NCBI GenBank assembly: GCA_022842185.1
Contig: JALHQB010000018.1
Span: 1-64,000, forward strand
Length of the DNA: 64,000 nucleotides
From: Acetobacteraceae bacterium
Lineage (GTDB): Bacteria; Pseudomonadota; Alphaproteobacteria; Acetobacterales; Acetobacteraceae
Direction of reading: 5' to 3'
Part shown: piece by piece, positions 17,295-25,068 of the stretch
Layout: each line of letters begins with the position of its first letter
Numbering within the stretch: position 1 is the stretch's first letter
Notes under the pieces: model-generated
What the model was told of the DNA's origin: nothing
The model's input: the letters and a program-made list of their open reading frames with translations, nothing else
The model's database searches: none
Position numbers and translations under genes: made by a program

Positions 17295-18107
17295 ATGACC
17301 AAGCTATCCGATTACGCAGCGCATTGTCCTCACCCAGGCGAGCCAGCGCGATGACCGGCTGGTGATCCTGCCCAGTGCCTGCCCGCCACAGCGCGACAGA
17401 CTGTCGCGAGGTCCCTGATTAAGCAGGGGCTGGTGAGCGACGATGAGGCCAGCGCCTACACCACGCGCAATGCCTGGCAGATCGGGGGCAGACGTGGCTT
17501 CTGCGCATTACCGAGACCGGGCTGCGCGCCATCGGCGTCGAGCCTGAGGAGACCACGGCGGTGGATGAGGCTGAACTCGGCGGGCTGACCCAGGCCGAAT
17601 ACGAGGAGGAGAAGGCGTTGGCACAAGCCGCCCTCGACGCGGGCGATGACCTCTCGGCTGACATCGCTGCCGGCACCACGCGGCGGCGGGGCATATCCTC
17701 GTGCAGCCCGCGACGGTTCTGATCCCCGGGGCCGGCCTGGGGAACCCACCCGCGGCCAGTCCGTCTGTGCCGCCTTCCGCCAGCGGCGAGGCGACTGAGG
17801 GCGCTCAGCGTCCACCTGTGAGTCTGCACGGGCCAACCGGCCGAGCGGCTGCCCTGCGCATGGCCTCAACGACGGTCCTGGCGGCCCTGGGACGCGCGGG
17901 AGCGCGACGGGCTTAGCGATGATGCCTTCGCAGATCTCCGCGACGTGCGGGCAGCCACCCATCGGGCCACGCGTGCCTCCCGTCCGCCACGCGACCGCGC
18001 CGCCCCGCGCCGGCACCAGACGGTAGACCGTCCTTGCCCGCCTGCGCGGCGAAGAGGGCGCCACCATCGGCCAAGTCATGGATGCGACTGAGTCGGAAGT
18101 CGCTTCC
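17295..18107 (+). pseudogene. Decayed DUF3489-type gene with several frameshifts
   Basis: Consecutive pieces in shifting frames match the layout of DUF3489 proteins. They are MTKLSD at 17295; TQRIVLTQASQRDDRLVILP in the next frame; SLIKQGLVSDDEASAY; then WLLRITETGLRAIGVEPEE continuing to a TGA near 17722. Further pieces are WDARERDGLSDDAFADLRDV around 17890-17950 and the helix-turn-helix piece TVLARLRGEEGATIGQVMDA near 18030-18090. At least four frame changes and several stops separate the pieces, and the last domain ends before its expected TGWQPHT motif. DUF3489 genes are common near mobile DNA in alphaproteobacteria; their role is unknown. Confidence 0.7.
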
Positions 18108-18141
18108 AGATCCGTTCTTCTTTCGCTCGGAAGTCACTTCC
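18095..18141. repeat. Two palindromic GGAAGTCRCTTCC boxes
   Basis: GGAAGTCGCTTCC (18095-18107) and GGAAGTCACTTCC (18129-18141) are near-identical 13-base palindromes with start points 34 bases apart, close to three helical turns. They sit where the DUF3489 remnant breaks off. They could be protein-binding sites or insertion scars. Confidence 0.45.
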
Positions 18142-18441
18142 GTGAATCGAGCTGGTGGCCCCTCGCAGTTAGCCGGCTGAGTAGACGGGTCACTGCCCAC
18201 CGAGCCGCTCGTGCTCGGGTCCCATCTGGCGGTCTGACCATGGGCGGGGGGCGCTGAGCCCCGGTCTGCGATTGTACCGGGCCGCATGATAAGCCCGTAC
18301 CCGATTAATTAGGCCGGAATTACCGGAAAACGCCCGACCGGTCAAAACGGGGGACGTGATACGACAACATAAGGCATATTTTACGTTTGAGGGCCAAAAG
18401 GCCATTCTACCTGCTCACAGCACACCCCGCTGAGACCCCGC

Positions 18442-18459
18442 AGAAAACCGCCGTTTTCT
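18442..18459. repeat. Hairpin AGAAAAC-cgcc-GTTTTCT
   Basis: Perfect seven-base arms around a four-base loop in the AT-richer region. There is no T run behind either arm, so it is more likely a structural or binding element than a simple terminator. Confidence 0.4.
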
Positions 18460-18637
18460 ACAAGCGTGGGCATGTGGCAGGTGGGGCAGGTAAAATCTAA
18501 CTCCGGCCCACGTGAAATTTTCGGCCGGAAAAGTCATACACTTTTCAGCTAATTTGATTCTCTCTGCATATTTTCTCTATTTTACTTGTCTAGATGCCCT
18601 AAGAGATAAAACTATAACGATAACAAGGGATTACGGT

Positions 18638-18685
18638 GGGCAGGTATGGGGGCAGGTAAAACTTTCTACCTGCCCCAACCTGCCC
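18638..18685. repeat. Nested inverted GGGCAGGT repeats
   Basis: The inner pair GGGGCAGGTA (18649-18658) and TACCTGCCCC (18667-18676) are perfect complements around eight bases. The outer pair GGGCAGGT (18638-18645) and ACCTGCCC (18678-18685) nest around them. Two further direct copies occur at about 18474-18493 (GGCAGGTGGGGCAGGTAAAA). The words look like iterons beside a replication protein gene. Confidence 0.55.
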
Positions 18686-18788
18686 GCCTCCAGACAAAAG
18701 TAAACCCAGGCTCGCGCCAGGGTTCCAGTAGTGGTGAGTAAGCCGGGTGTCGCGCCCTCCTACCCAGCCAGGCAGCCGTCCATCGGGG

Positions 18789-21368
18789 TCATATGCTGTC
18801 GTCCTCTTGCTCGGCTAGGTAGGCCAAAACCAGACGCGCCGTTTCCGCCGGGGTAGCCGCGGCGAAGCGGGCGGGGGTGCGGCTCCAAAAGGAACGCTTG
18901 GGCTCGTTACGGCCGCCCACTCGCACGCGGGCGACCCACGCGAAGCCCATCTTTTTCAACAATTCGGTAAGCCACCGATCTTGGGGCATACCCACCGTGC
19001 CGTCCGTCTCCCCACACTCCTCGATTAACACGTCCAACCGTAGCAAGGTGTCGGACAGGTCCGCCCGGTTGCTGTCGCGGAGCACATCTTCAATCAACCG
19101 CCACTCCGTTGACTTGCCATCCTCGATCAGTTCCCGTTTCAAGGCGCTGGCCGGCGCGCGGCTGCCGGGCCGGAAGTCCGGATGTGGCACCATGTTCAGC
19201 AAGTGGCGCTTGATCGCCGCCGCGTGGTTGGTGAAGGCGTCCACGACTTCCGGGTAGAAGTCAGGGCGGGCCGCCTTGAAGGCCGCCAGTTCCGCGTCGG
19301 TGCGGAAGCCCGGTGTCGGCAACCATAGGCGCGTGTCGCCGTTCGAGAGGTCAAATGCCTCTCGCTTGTTAGTCGACATGATGATGTTGACGGAATTTGC
19401 TGTGTCGTAGGGGTCGACCCCCATGCGCCGAATCGTGACTACCGGGTTCGTGATGAAGGGCTTTAGCGCGTTGAGCGTGTCGAAGCGCTCTTTCTTATCG
19501 AACCCGCCGACCTCCTCGGCGAAGGCGATCAATTTGCCCTCAGCCCAGCTATTGAACTTCTCGTGGAGGTTCATGCCGGTGATGACGGAGGCGTTGTTCG
19601 CGCCGATCATTGCGCGGATAAGGTTGAACAATAACGTTTTGCCCATGCCTTCCACCGAGTAGAGCAGCGGCGACCAGCCGACCCGCTTCTTCTCCTTCAC
19701 CGGGTACTGAAACCACGTCTTGAGCATCCACCACTCGCCAGTGACGGGGTAGACGATCGAGCCGTACTCCTCGAACACCCCAACGGCCACCTCGTCATCG
19801 AAGTTGAAGGACTTCGAGGGCTTGGCCTTGACCGCGAAGGCGCCGGTGTAGGTGTTGACGTATCGGCGGCCGTCCATGGTGTAGAAGGGGTCTTCGCTCT
19901 TGTCCGACGGCAGGTAGCCACGGGCGTCGACGACCGGGACGCCGTAGCGCGTCAGCGCGAGGTCGGAAGGCGCGTGCGTGGGCCGAGACGCGCCGACGCG
20001 GATATCTTCTTCGGACATGGCGGCACGCATGAATGTGCTGTCGAAAGCCTGCTTCGTCCACGAGTTGCGTGCGTCACGCCAATCGAGGAACACGTTCTCG
20101 CCGCTGATGAAGCAGACATTGGCGCACCATTCCGGCGCATTGGTGATAAGCGGGTCACGATAGGCCAGAGCCTTTCGTGCTTCGGCCTTGGTGAGAACCA
20201 CGGCCCCGGCGATGCGTTTGCTTGCGACCAACATCTGCGACTCAAGGTTTTTGCGCAGCAAAGGGTTGGCGAGCACGAGCGACGATCCCTGGACGCCCAG
20301 CGCGAGCAGTTCGTCGAGGTCTGCGGCCTGAATCATACCGTCAAGAATCGTCTCGTACTTCGCCTGCCGTTCCTCCTTGGTGGCGGTATTCGCCATCGCG
20401 ATGACAGAGCGGAAGGTCTTCGGTCGAAAGCCCTTGTTCTCGTGCCCGGCACTGGCCCACTTCTTCTCGAACTCGGATTCGATGTGGTTCGCCATCTGCT
20501 GCGACCATTCGAGGCAGAGTTGTTTGCCTTCCTCGCTGCCGTTGGTCTGGTGGTAGATGCCGCACACCACTTCGAACCAATCGTCGTAGGACCGCCCGCC
20601 GGACTTCACGTAATCCTCGGGGTCCGTCTCGCGATGGCCCTCATTCGGGATCGAGAACACGATCTTGCGGATTTGCTCCACGGTGTGCTCAAGCGGCCGA
20701 TCGTCATATTCGGCAAAAATGTCGTCTTCGTCGGCCTCGATCGTGTCGTCTTGGCGGACCTTGCGCGCCTTGCCATTGCCGTTGCGAGCGCGTTCCCTGA
20801 TCTCGTTCATCAGGGGTGCGGGAAGTCGCTTCATCAACACTTCGCCGTCGTCCGGCGTTTTGCCGTCAACCCACCGGTAGGCGCCACCGCTCGGGTGCGG
20901 GGAGGGCGCAAGGACGACATAGCCGTTCAATTTGACGTCGATGCCGGACACAGGCCCGAGGTTGCCAGGATACCGGGCACCCTTCTCGGCGACGAAGAAC
21001 GAATGCGAGCCGCCGCCGCCCGTGGCGGCCTCGACGGACGACACGAACACGCCGGGGTGCTCCTGACGAAGTCGCACTATCGTCTTGTCACCGCCATTGC
21101 GTGGGTCCACATCCACCAACACAAGGCCAGAACGCCCGCAGTGGACGCCGATGCCGCTATTCGGGCTGCGCTTCCACCAATCGCAGATCACCGCAGGGTC
21201 AATCGAGGCCGCGTTGTGCCCGCCCTGGTCCTTCTCGCGACCTTCCGTGGTCATCGGGTGCGGCGCTTTGACGTCGCCCGACGTGTTGAGCGGGAAAACG
21301 TACCAGCCGATGCTGATGTAGTACAGCGCCCATTCGAGCATTGACTTCGGCTTTGATTTCTTCGTCAT
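18789..21368 (-). CDS. Mobile-element DNA primase/polymerase-helicase
   Basis: 859 residues. Residues 8-190 form a prim-pol (AEP) domain with DVDP (Asp86, Asp88), GGGGSHSFF (His122) and SGIDVKLNGYVVLAPSPHPS. Residues 235-330 resemble a PriCT-2 linker (YDDWFEVVCGIYHQT). The C-terminal half is a D5/DUF5906-type helicase with Walker A EGMGKT (Lys577, Thr578), Walker B LIAFAEE (Glu618-619) and a sensor-like IIMSTNKREAF. Such fused primase-helicases initiate replication of phages, satellites and integrative elements. It has lower GC and more Lys/Asn than its neighbours, a sign of transfer. Its ATG overlaps the stop of a small upstream frame. Confidence 0.88.
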   Translation of the reverse strand: MTKKSKPKSMLEWALYYISIGWYVFPLNTSGDVKAPHPMTTEGREKDQGGHNAASIDPAVICDWWKRSPNSGIGVHCGRSGLVLVDVDPRNGGDKTIVRLRQEHPGVFVSSVEAATGGGGSHSFFVAEKGARYPGNLGPVSGIDVKLNGYVVLAPSPHPSGGAYRWVDGKTPDDGEVLMKRLPAPLMNEIRERARNGNGKARKVRQDDTIEADEDDIFAEYDDRPLEHTVEQIRKIVFSIPNEGHRETDPEDYVKSGGRSYDDWFEVVCGIYHQTNGSEEGKQLCLEWSQQMANHIESEFEKKWASAGHENKGFRPKTFRSVIAMANTATKEERQAKYETILDGMIQAADLDELLALGVQGSSLVLANPLLRKNLESQMLVASKRIAGAVVLTKAEARKALAYRDPLITNAPEWCANVCFISGENVFLDWRDARNSWTKQAFDSTFMRAAMSEEDIRVGASRPTHAPSDLALTRYGVPVVDARGYLPSDKSEDPFYTMDGRRYVNTYTGAFAVKAKPSKSFNFDDEVAVGVFEEYGSIVYPVTGEWWMLKTWFQYPVKEKKRVGWSPLLYSVEGMGKTLLFNLIRAMIGANNASVITGMNLHEKFNSWAEGKLIAFAEEVGGFDKKERFDTLNALKPFITNPVVTIRRMGVDPYDTANSVNIIMSTNKREAFDLSNGDTRLWLPTPGFRTDAELAAFKAARPDFYPEVVDAFTNHAAAIKRHLLNMVPHPDFRPGSRAPASALKRELIEDGKSTEWRLIEDVLRDSNRADLSDTLLRLDVLIEECGETDGTVGMPQDRWLTELLKKMGFAWVARVRVGGRNEPKRSFWSRTPARFAAATPAETARLVLAYLAEQEDDSI

Positions 21369-21583
21369 CGAGATGTCACCCGGCGCCGCTGCTTTGTTCG
21401 AGGACGAGCGTTGCTAGCGTCATCCAGTAACGCTGGCTTCACCCTCCCAACCGGTACAATCGGATCGCTATAGTGGCGCAAGCTGGGGTCTAAACGGCAT
21501 CCTGGAGTAAACATGGCCTGAATCCGGCCAGTGCTGGCCACCCAGGTTTGCAATGGAAGGTCGCTGCGATGAAACGCTTTCAT
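21365..21583 (-). CDS. Possible small island protein preceding the primase
   Basis: A 72-codon frame from ATG 21583 (MKAFHRSDLPLQTWVASTGR), open as far back as 21709. Its TGA overlaps the primase ATG (ATGA). That overlap is the main reason to list it; the sequence is basic at its C-terminus (RPRTKQRRRVTSR) and unlike any family I know. Leader peptide or non-coding spacer are equally possible. Confidence 0.3.
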   Translation of the reverse strand: MKAFHRSDLPLQTWVASTGRIQAMFTPGCRLDPSLRHYSDPIVPVGRVKPALLDDASNARPRTKQRRRVTSR

Positions 21584-21712
21584 CGCATTCGTCCTCCGCT
21601 CGGTTAACCGCCTACAGAAAAACGGCCATTGACAATGGGTAAACAACGCTGATGTGGCTGCTCTATCTGCCCATTTTAATGCCACGACACCGGGACACAT
21701 CGGTAACATTAC

Positions 21713-21916
21713 TCAAGCTCTGCTGTTCTGCAATTTGGGTAGCGAGGCAACCAGGCGATCGAGACTTTCGGCAGTGATGAGCGTTCTACGTCCGAGCTTG
21801 CGAGCATCGAGACGCCCGCTGCGGATCAGTTCGTAAGCCACGGTGCGTCCAAAGCCGCCCAAACGACAGGCAGCGGGCACGGTGATGAGCAGGGGCTCGC
21901 GGTACGGATATTTCAC
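21713..21916 (-). CDS. AlpA/excisionase-like DNA-binding protein
   Basis: 67 residues from a GTG start. The core LITVPAACRLGGFGRTVAYE, followed by LIRSGRLDARKLGRRTLITAESLDRLV, is the compact winged-helix of the excisionase/helix-turn-helix-17 family: a first helix reading a target, then the KLGRRTLI wing and a final helix. Such proteins drive excision or activate genes of prophages and integrative elements. It is encoded upstream of the primase on the same strand, the usual element order. No integrase is found in the island, so its partner is elsewhere or lost. Confidence 0.78.
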   Translation of the reverse strand: MKYPYREPLLITVPAACRLGGFGRTVAYELIRSGRLDARKLGRRTLITAESLDRLVASLPKLQNSRA

Positions 21917-22130
21917 GCCGTGTCTCCTTCTTCAGCGGTTCGCAGCAGGTCACTGCCGCTTGCCACTGTCGAAGCACGTCCACGTCCTGCGCGCCGCAAT
22001 CGGCAACGGCAGGCATAAGGGGGTGATTGCCGTTTTGCCGCTTATACCAACCCGATGGCCATGACTCACAAGGGGGATTCCCCGACTCGGGTGCGATGCG
22101 ATCCAAGCTGGTGAGCATCGGAGGCTCATC

Positions 22131-22289
22131 ATGGCACTAGCCATTGCCCTGCGTTCAGACTTCAGCGTCACGGAACTTCGCCGCCTGGCGCGGCGCAGCA
22201 AGGACGCCGCCCAGCCCCGCCGTCTGCTGGCGTTGGCGGCGTTTGACGACGGCGGCACGCGCTCGCAGGCGGCGCGGCTTTGGTATTAG
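22131..22289 (+). mobile_element. Truncated IS630-family transposase N-terminus
   Basis: A 52-residue frame (MALAIALRSDFSVTELRRLA, ending QAARLWY) matching the helix-turn-helix start of IS630-type transposases, which normally continue past 300 residues. It stops at a TAG right where the next gene on the opposite strand ends, so the catalytic DDE part is gone. A remnant of insertion and deletion inside the island. Confidence 0.7.
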
Positions 22290-22975
22290 TCAGTCTGGGG
22301 CGGCGTCCATTCACGTCTCCCCGGGGAGCCTTGAGCGACGGCCCAGCCAGTTTCGACTGCATATTTGAGAGCGGCGTCAAAGCTATTCCGGTCGCAATTG
22401 ATCGCGTCTCGGCACTCCTTTTCCATGTGCTCTGCCTTGGCCGGAGCTCCGTGTAGTTTGAAGTACTCGCGCTGGAAGGGTTTAAGCCACGCCATAACCT
22501 CTGGTATGGACAGCGCCTTGCGCCGCTTGCGTGGCGCGCGGTGCCGAGGCTCGCTCGACAATCCGCTCATTCTCGGATTGCACCTCGCGAGCGCTAACCA
22601 AGCTGGAGCAAGCTTGTGCTTCTCCGCCCATGCGATCCACTGCCGCGGCGTCCGCACGGCGAGCGGATTGGCCGCAGCCACTAACCGCATCATGCGTTGA
22701 ATTTCAATCTCGGTATTGCGGGCAAGGGAAAAGCCATCTTTGCTCGCACCGCTTTCAGGATATCCAGGAAGCCACGAGAAGGCCCAATCCTGCGTGCCAG
22801 CTGCCGCTTCGGTGGTGTCAGGATCTAGCCCGACAAAGAGATACGCGGCTGTTGCGGGAGTCCATTCTTCCACGTCTAACCAACCGCGCAGGCGGGGCCA
22901 CTTTGCTGCTTCGATACGACGCTCACGAATGACCTTCTGCGTGGCGTCAATCCCGTCATCCTTCGGTTTCGTCAC
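22286..22975 (-). CDS. Hypothetical island protein
   Basis: 229 residues. The N-terminal half contains KWPRLRGWLDVEEWTPATAA followed by YLFVGLDPD, a pattern seen in uncharacterised proteins of integrative elements. The middle is rich in basic residues (EPRHRAPRKRRK), and the end (DRNSFDAALKYAVETGWAVA) could be a small winged helix. No catalytic motif or membrane span is evident. It is followed on the same strand by the excisionase-like gene and the primase. Its TAA overlaps the end of the IS630 fragment, so its original C-terminus may have been altered. Function unknown. Confidence 0.6.
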   Translation of the reverse strand: MTKPKDDGIDATQKVIRERRIEAAKWPRLRGWLDVEEWTPATAAYLFVGLDPDTTEAAAGTQDWAFSWLPGYPESGASKDGFSLARNTEIEIQRMMRLVAAANPLAVRTPRQWIAWAEKHKLAPAWLALARCNPRMSGLSSEPRHRAPRKRRKALSIPEVMAWLKPFQREYFKLHGAPAKAEHMEKECRDAINCDRNSFDAALKYAVETGWAVAQGSPGRREWTPPQTD

Positions 22976-23503
22976 GGCTACGCCTCCATTGGAAAATGGC
23001 GCTACCTTGCCTCAGCGCGCCGTTTCTTGAATAGGTCGCCGCGGCAACTTCACCGGGACATCGGTTGAACATGGCGGCTATCGGCGCCCAACGCTCCGAT
23101 CCGAAAAGCGGCCTGCGAGATGCCGGAATAAAATGTGCCGATGCCCGGCCCCGTTGCTTATTCGAGAGGTTGGTTGAAGGTCATAAAATGCTGGCGCGGT
23201 AACCTCGAAACCCGGGTCCAATTTTTGGGGGTAGATTTGGGGATAACAAATGGTGATATCGTCAAACGGCTGTTTATAAGCCATTTTTTGGAGAAGGAGG
23301 CTTTGCCCCTCTCCGAACCTCACCCCACCAAAGGCTTAAGGCCTTTGGAAACCTCAACTTTGGTGCTGAACGTCGTCGGTCGGTACCACGGCAATACCGG
23401 AATCTCGGTACTCGACCGGGCAAGGACTGCGCTACGTGAAAGACGCCAAGATCCCGCGCCCTCTCAGCCTTTCGTCGCCGGCTCCCCGCGTGGGGGAGCC
23501 GAT
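22976..23503. other. Right margin of the accessory island, no gene seen
   Basis: 528 bases without a convincing gene. The stretch at 23160-23300 is AT-rich (ATTTTTGGGGGTAGATTT) and carries no complete tRNA that I can fold, though a decayed attachment site is possible. A dispersed repeat copy lies at 23305-23353. Beyond 23500 the gene density and GC return to the chromosomal pattern. Confidence 0.4.
23305..23353 (+). repeat. Dispersed intergenic repeat, copy A
   Basis: Begins GCCCCTCTCC, continues with CCTCACCCCACCAAAGGC and ends GGCCTTTGGAAACC. The same block occurs at 43118-43163 (direct) and 43191-43240 (inverted). It is preceded by an imperfect GGAG...GGC-ttt-GCC...CTCC hairpin. Confidence 0.65.
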
Positions 23504-24232
23504 CTAGCCGGGCACGCCGCCGCGCTTCCAGGTCAGCACCAGCACATCGCGGCAGGACGGCAATGCGGGATCGGTCGGGGCCACCGGGGTCACGCCATGC
23601 CGCACGCGCGGGTCATCCAGCACCGCGGTGTCCAGCGGATCGCGCAACACGAACTGGGCCAGGCGCTGGCCAGCATCGTCCTCGATCACCGTTTCCCCGC
23701 CATCGAGGTTGGTGCGCGCGATCATGGTGATCAGCACGCAGTCGACGCCGTCATGGTGCACGCCTTCCGGCGTCGGGAAACCGGGGACGCCGGCGGCGGC
23801 CTCGATGCGAAACTGATGGGCCTCGACGAACCAGGGCTGCGGGCCGTGCATCGCCTCGGCCATCGCGCGGCCGAGGTCGAGCAGCGCGAGCAGCGGGGCG
23901 GATGCGGCGACGTCGTCCTCCATCGCCGCGAACCAGCGATCGACACCGCCATTCAGCGTGTTGTGCACCACCGCCTGGAAATGCGGCCGGTGTTCCCCGC
24001 GGGCATGACCTGCCACCCCGGGTTCGGCGGAGAAATTGGCAATGCGGCGGCGACGGTAGCGCCCGCCATCGCGCATGAAGGCGTCGGTCTCCAGCCGGTT
24101 CCAGGATTCGAAGAAGGCGGCCAGCGCCTCGGGACGCCCCGCATCGCCGATCAGCGACGTCATCAGTGCGCCCGGCACCCGCGCGAAGCCCCGCGCGGCG
24201 AGTTCGGCCAGCGGCCCTGCCGGCGCCGTCAC
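23504..24232 (-). CDS. 2OG-Fe(II) dioxygenase (2OG-Fe_Oxy_2/IDO-like)
   Basis: 242 residues from a GTG at 24232. The double-stranded beta-helix core shows the iron site HHDGVD (His159, Asp161) and a distal His212 in RVRHGVTP, followed by SCRDVLVLTWKR, where Arg228 may bind 2-oxoglutarate. This fits the family of free-amino-acid hydroxylases such as isoleucine dioxygenase and BsmA, at typical length. GTG overlaps the TGA of the LutA-like gene upstream, so the two are co-translated. It probably hydroxylates a small amino or organic acid. The substrate is unknown, and the pairing with a LutA protein is unusual. Confidence 0.82.
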   Translation of the reverse strand: MTAPAGPLAELAARGFARVPGALMTSLIGDAGRPEALAAFFESWNRLETDAFMRDGGRYRRRRIANFSAEPGVAGHARGEHRPHFQAVVHNTLNGGVDRWFAAMEDDVAASAPLLALLDLGRAMAEAMHGPQPWFVEAHQFRIEAAAGVPGFPTPEGVHHDGVDCVLITMIARTNLDGGETVIEDDAGQRLAQFVLRDPLDTAVLDDPRVRHGVTPVAPTDPALPSCRDVLVLTWKRGGVPG

Positions 24233-25002
24233 GGCACGCTGCCTTCGCCGATCGGCGCAAGATCGTTGGTCATGCCTGCCAATACCTCCGCGACATGTCG
24301 CACCTTCACCGGACTGCCCTCCCGCTTCAGCCGCCCCGCCATGTTGAGCAGGCAGCCGAGATCACCCGCCAGCAACGTGCCGGCGCCGGTCGCCGCGATG
24401 TCATGGCATTTGTCCGTCACCATGCGCGTCGAGATGTCGGGATACTTCACGCAGAAGGTGCCGCCGAAGCCGCAGCAGATCTCCGGATCGGCCATCTCCG
24501 TCAGCCGCAATCCTTCGACCGTCGCCAGCAGGGCACGCGGCTGCGCCTTCACGCCCAGTTCGCGCAGGCCCGAACAACTGTCGTGATAGGTCACGGCGTC
24601 CTCGTACTGCGCTGCGACGCGGGCGACGCCCATCACGTCGCGCAGGAAGGACACCAGTTCATGCGTGCGCGCCGCCAGCGCCTCGGCCTTGGCGCGGTAT
24701 TGCGGGTCGTCCTCGAACAGGGACGGGTAGTGGTGGGATATCATCCCCGCGCAGGACCCCGACGGTGCGACGACGTAGTCGTAGCCGCCGAAGGCATCGA
24801 CCACCTGCCGCGCCAGGTCGCGCGCGGTGCCGCGGTCCCCGGCATTGAACGCCGGCTGCCCGCAGCAGGTCTGCACCGGCGGCACCGAGACCAGGCAGCC
24901 GGCATCCTCCATCAGGCGGATCGCCGCGAAGCCGACGGTGGGCCGGTAAAGGTCCACGAGGCAGGTGACGAACAGTGCGACGCGCGGGCGGGTCTCGGAC
25001 AT
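24229..25002 (-). CDS. LutA/YkgE-type (Fe-S) heterodisulfide-reductase-like protein
   Basis: 257 residues with two CCG domains: QTCCGQPAFN (Cys46-47) with SGSC (Cys84), and DSCSGLRELG (Cys143) with ICCGFGGTF (Cys176-177). This is the cysteine layout of LutA, which with LutB and LutC oxidises L-lactate; related subunits serve glycolate oxidase. No lutB or lutC is nearby. It is preceded on the same strand by a Bug receptor gene (66 bases) and overlaps the dioxygenase gene downstream. An oxidoreductase subunit of a hydroxy-acid pathway is the best guess. Confidence 0.85.
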   Translation of the reverse strand: MSETRPRVALFVTCLVDLYRPTVGFAAIRLMEDAGCLVSVPPVQTCCGQPAFNAGDRGTARDLARQVVDAFGGYDYVVAPSGSCAGMISHHYPSLFEDDPQYRAKAEALAARTHELVSFLRDVMGVARVAAQYEDAVTYHDSCSGLRELGVKAQPRALLATVEGLRLTEMADPEICCGFGGTFCVKYPDISTRMVTDKCHDIAATGAGTLLAGDLGCLLNMAGRLKREGSPVKVRHVAEVLAGMTNDLAPIGEGSVP

Positions 25003-25068
25003 GCCCGCACGATAGGAGCCTCGCTGCCCTTCGGACAGTCCTTGTTGCCTGCCGAACGCGCAGATCCG

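Larger units (their letters stand above)
18142..18788. other. AT-richer intergenic region of the island, possible replication or control region
   Basis: About 650 bases with clearly lower GC than the surroundings from about 18290 to 18640. It holds no convincing gene; a 63-codon frame (18512-18703) starts in it but ends in repeat sequence. It contains a seven-base hairpin (18442-18459) and repeated GGCAGGT/ACCTGCC words (18474, 18483, 18638, 18652, 18667, 18678 and a partial at 18407). It lies immediately 3' of the primase-helicase gene, where a mobile-element origin would be plausible. That role is inference. Confidence 0.4.

Noticed and set aside
18512..18703. 63-codon frame with a hydrophobic start in the AT-rich block
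   Set aside because: Ends inside the inverted repeats and has no ribosome site; more likely chance in AT-rich DNA.
23140..23230. tRNA or tmRNA remnant as island attachment site
   Set aside because: GGTTGAAGG and CCTCGAAACCC words are present, but no cloverleaf with acceptor pairing could be built.
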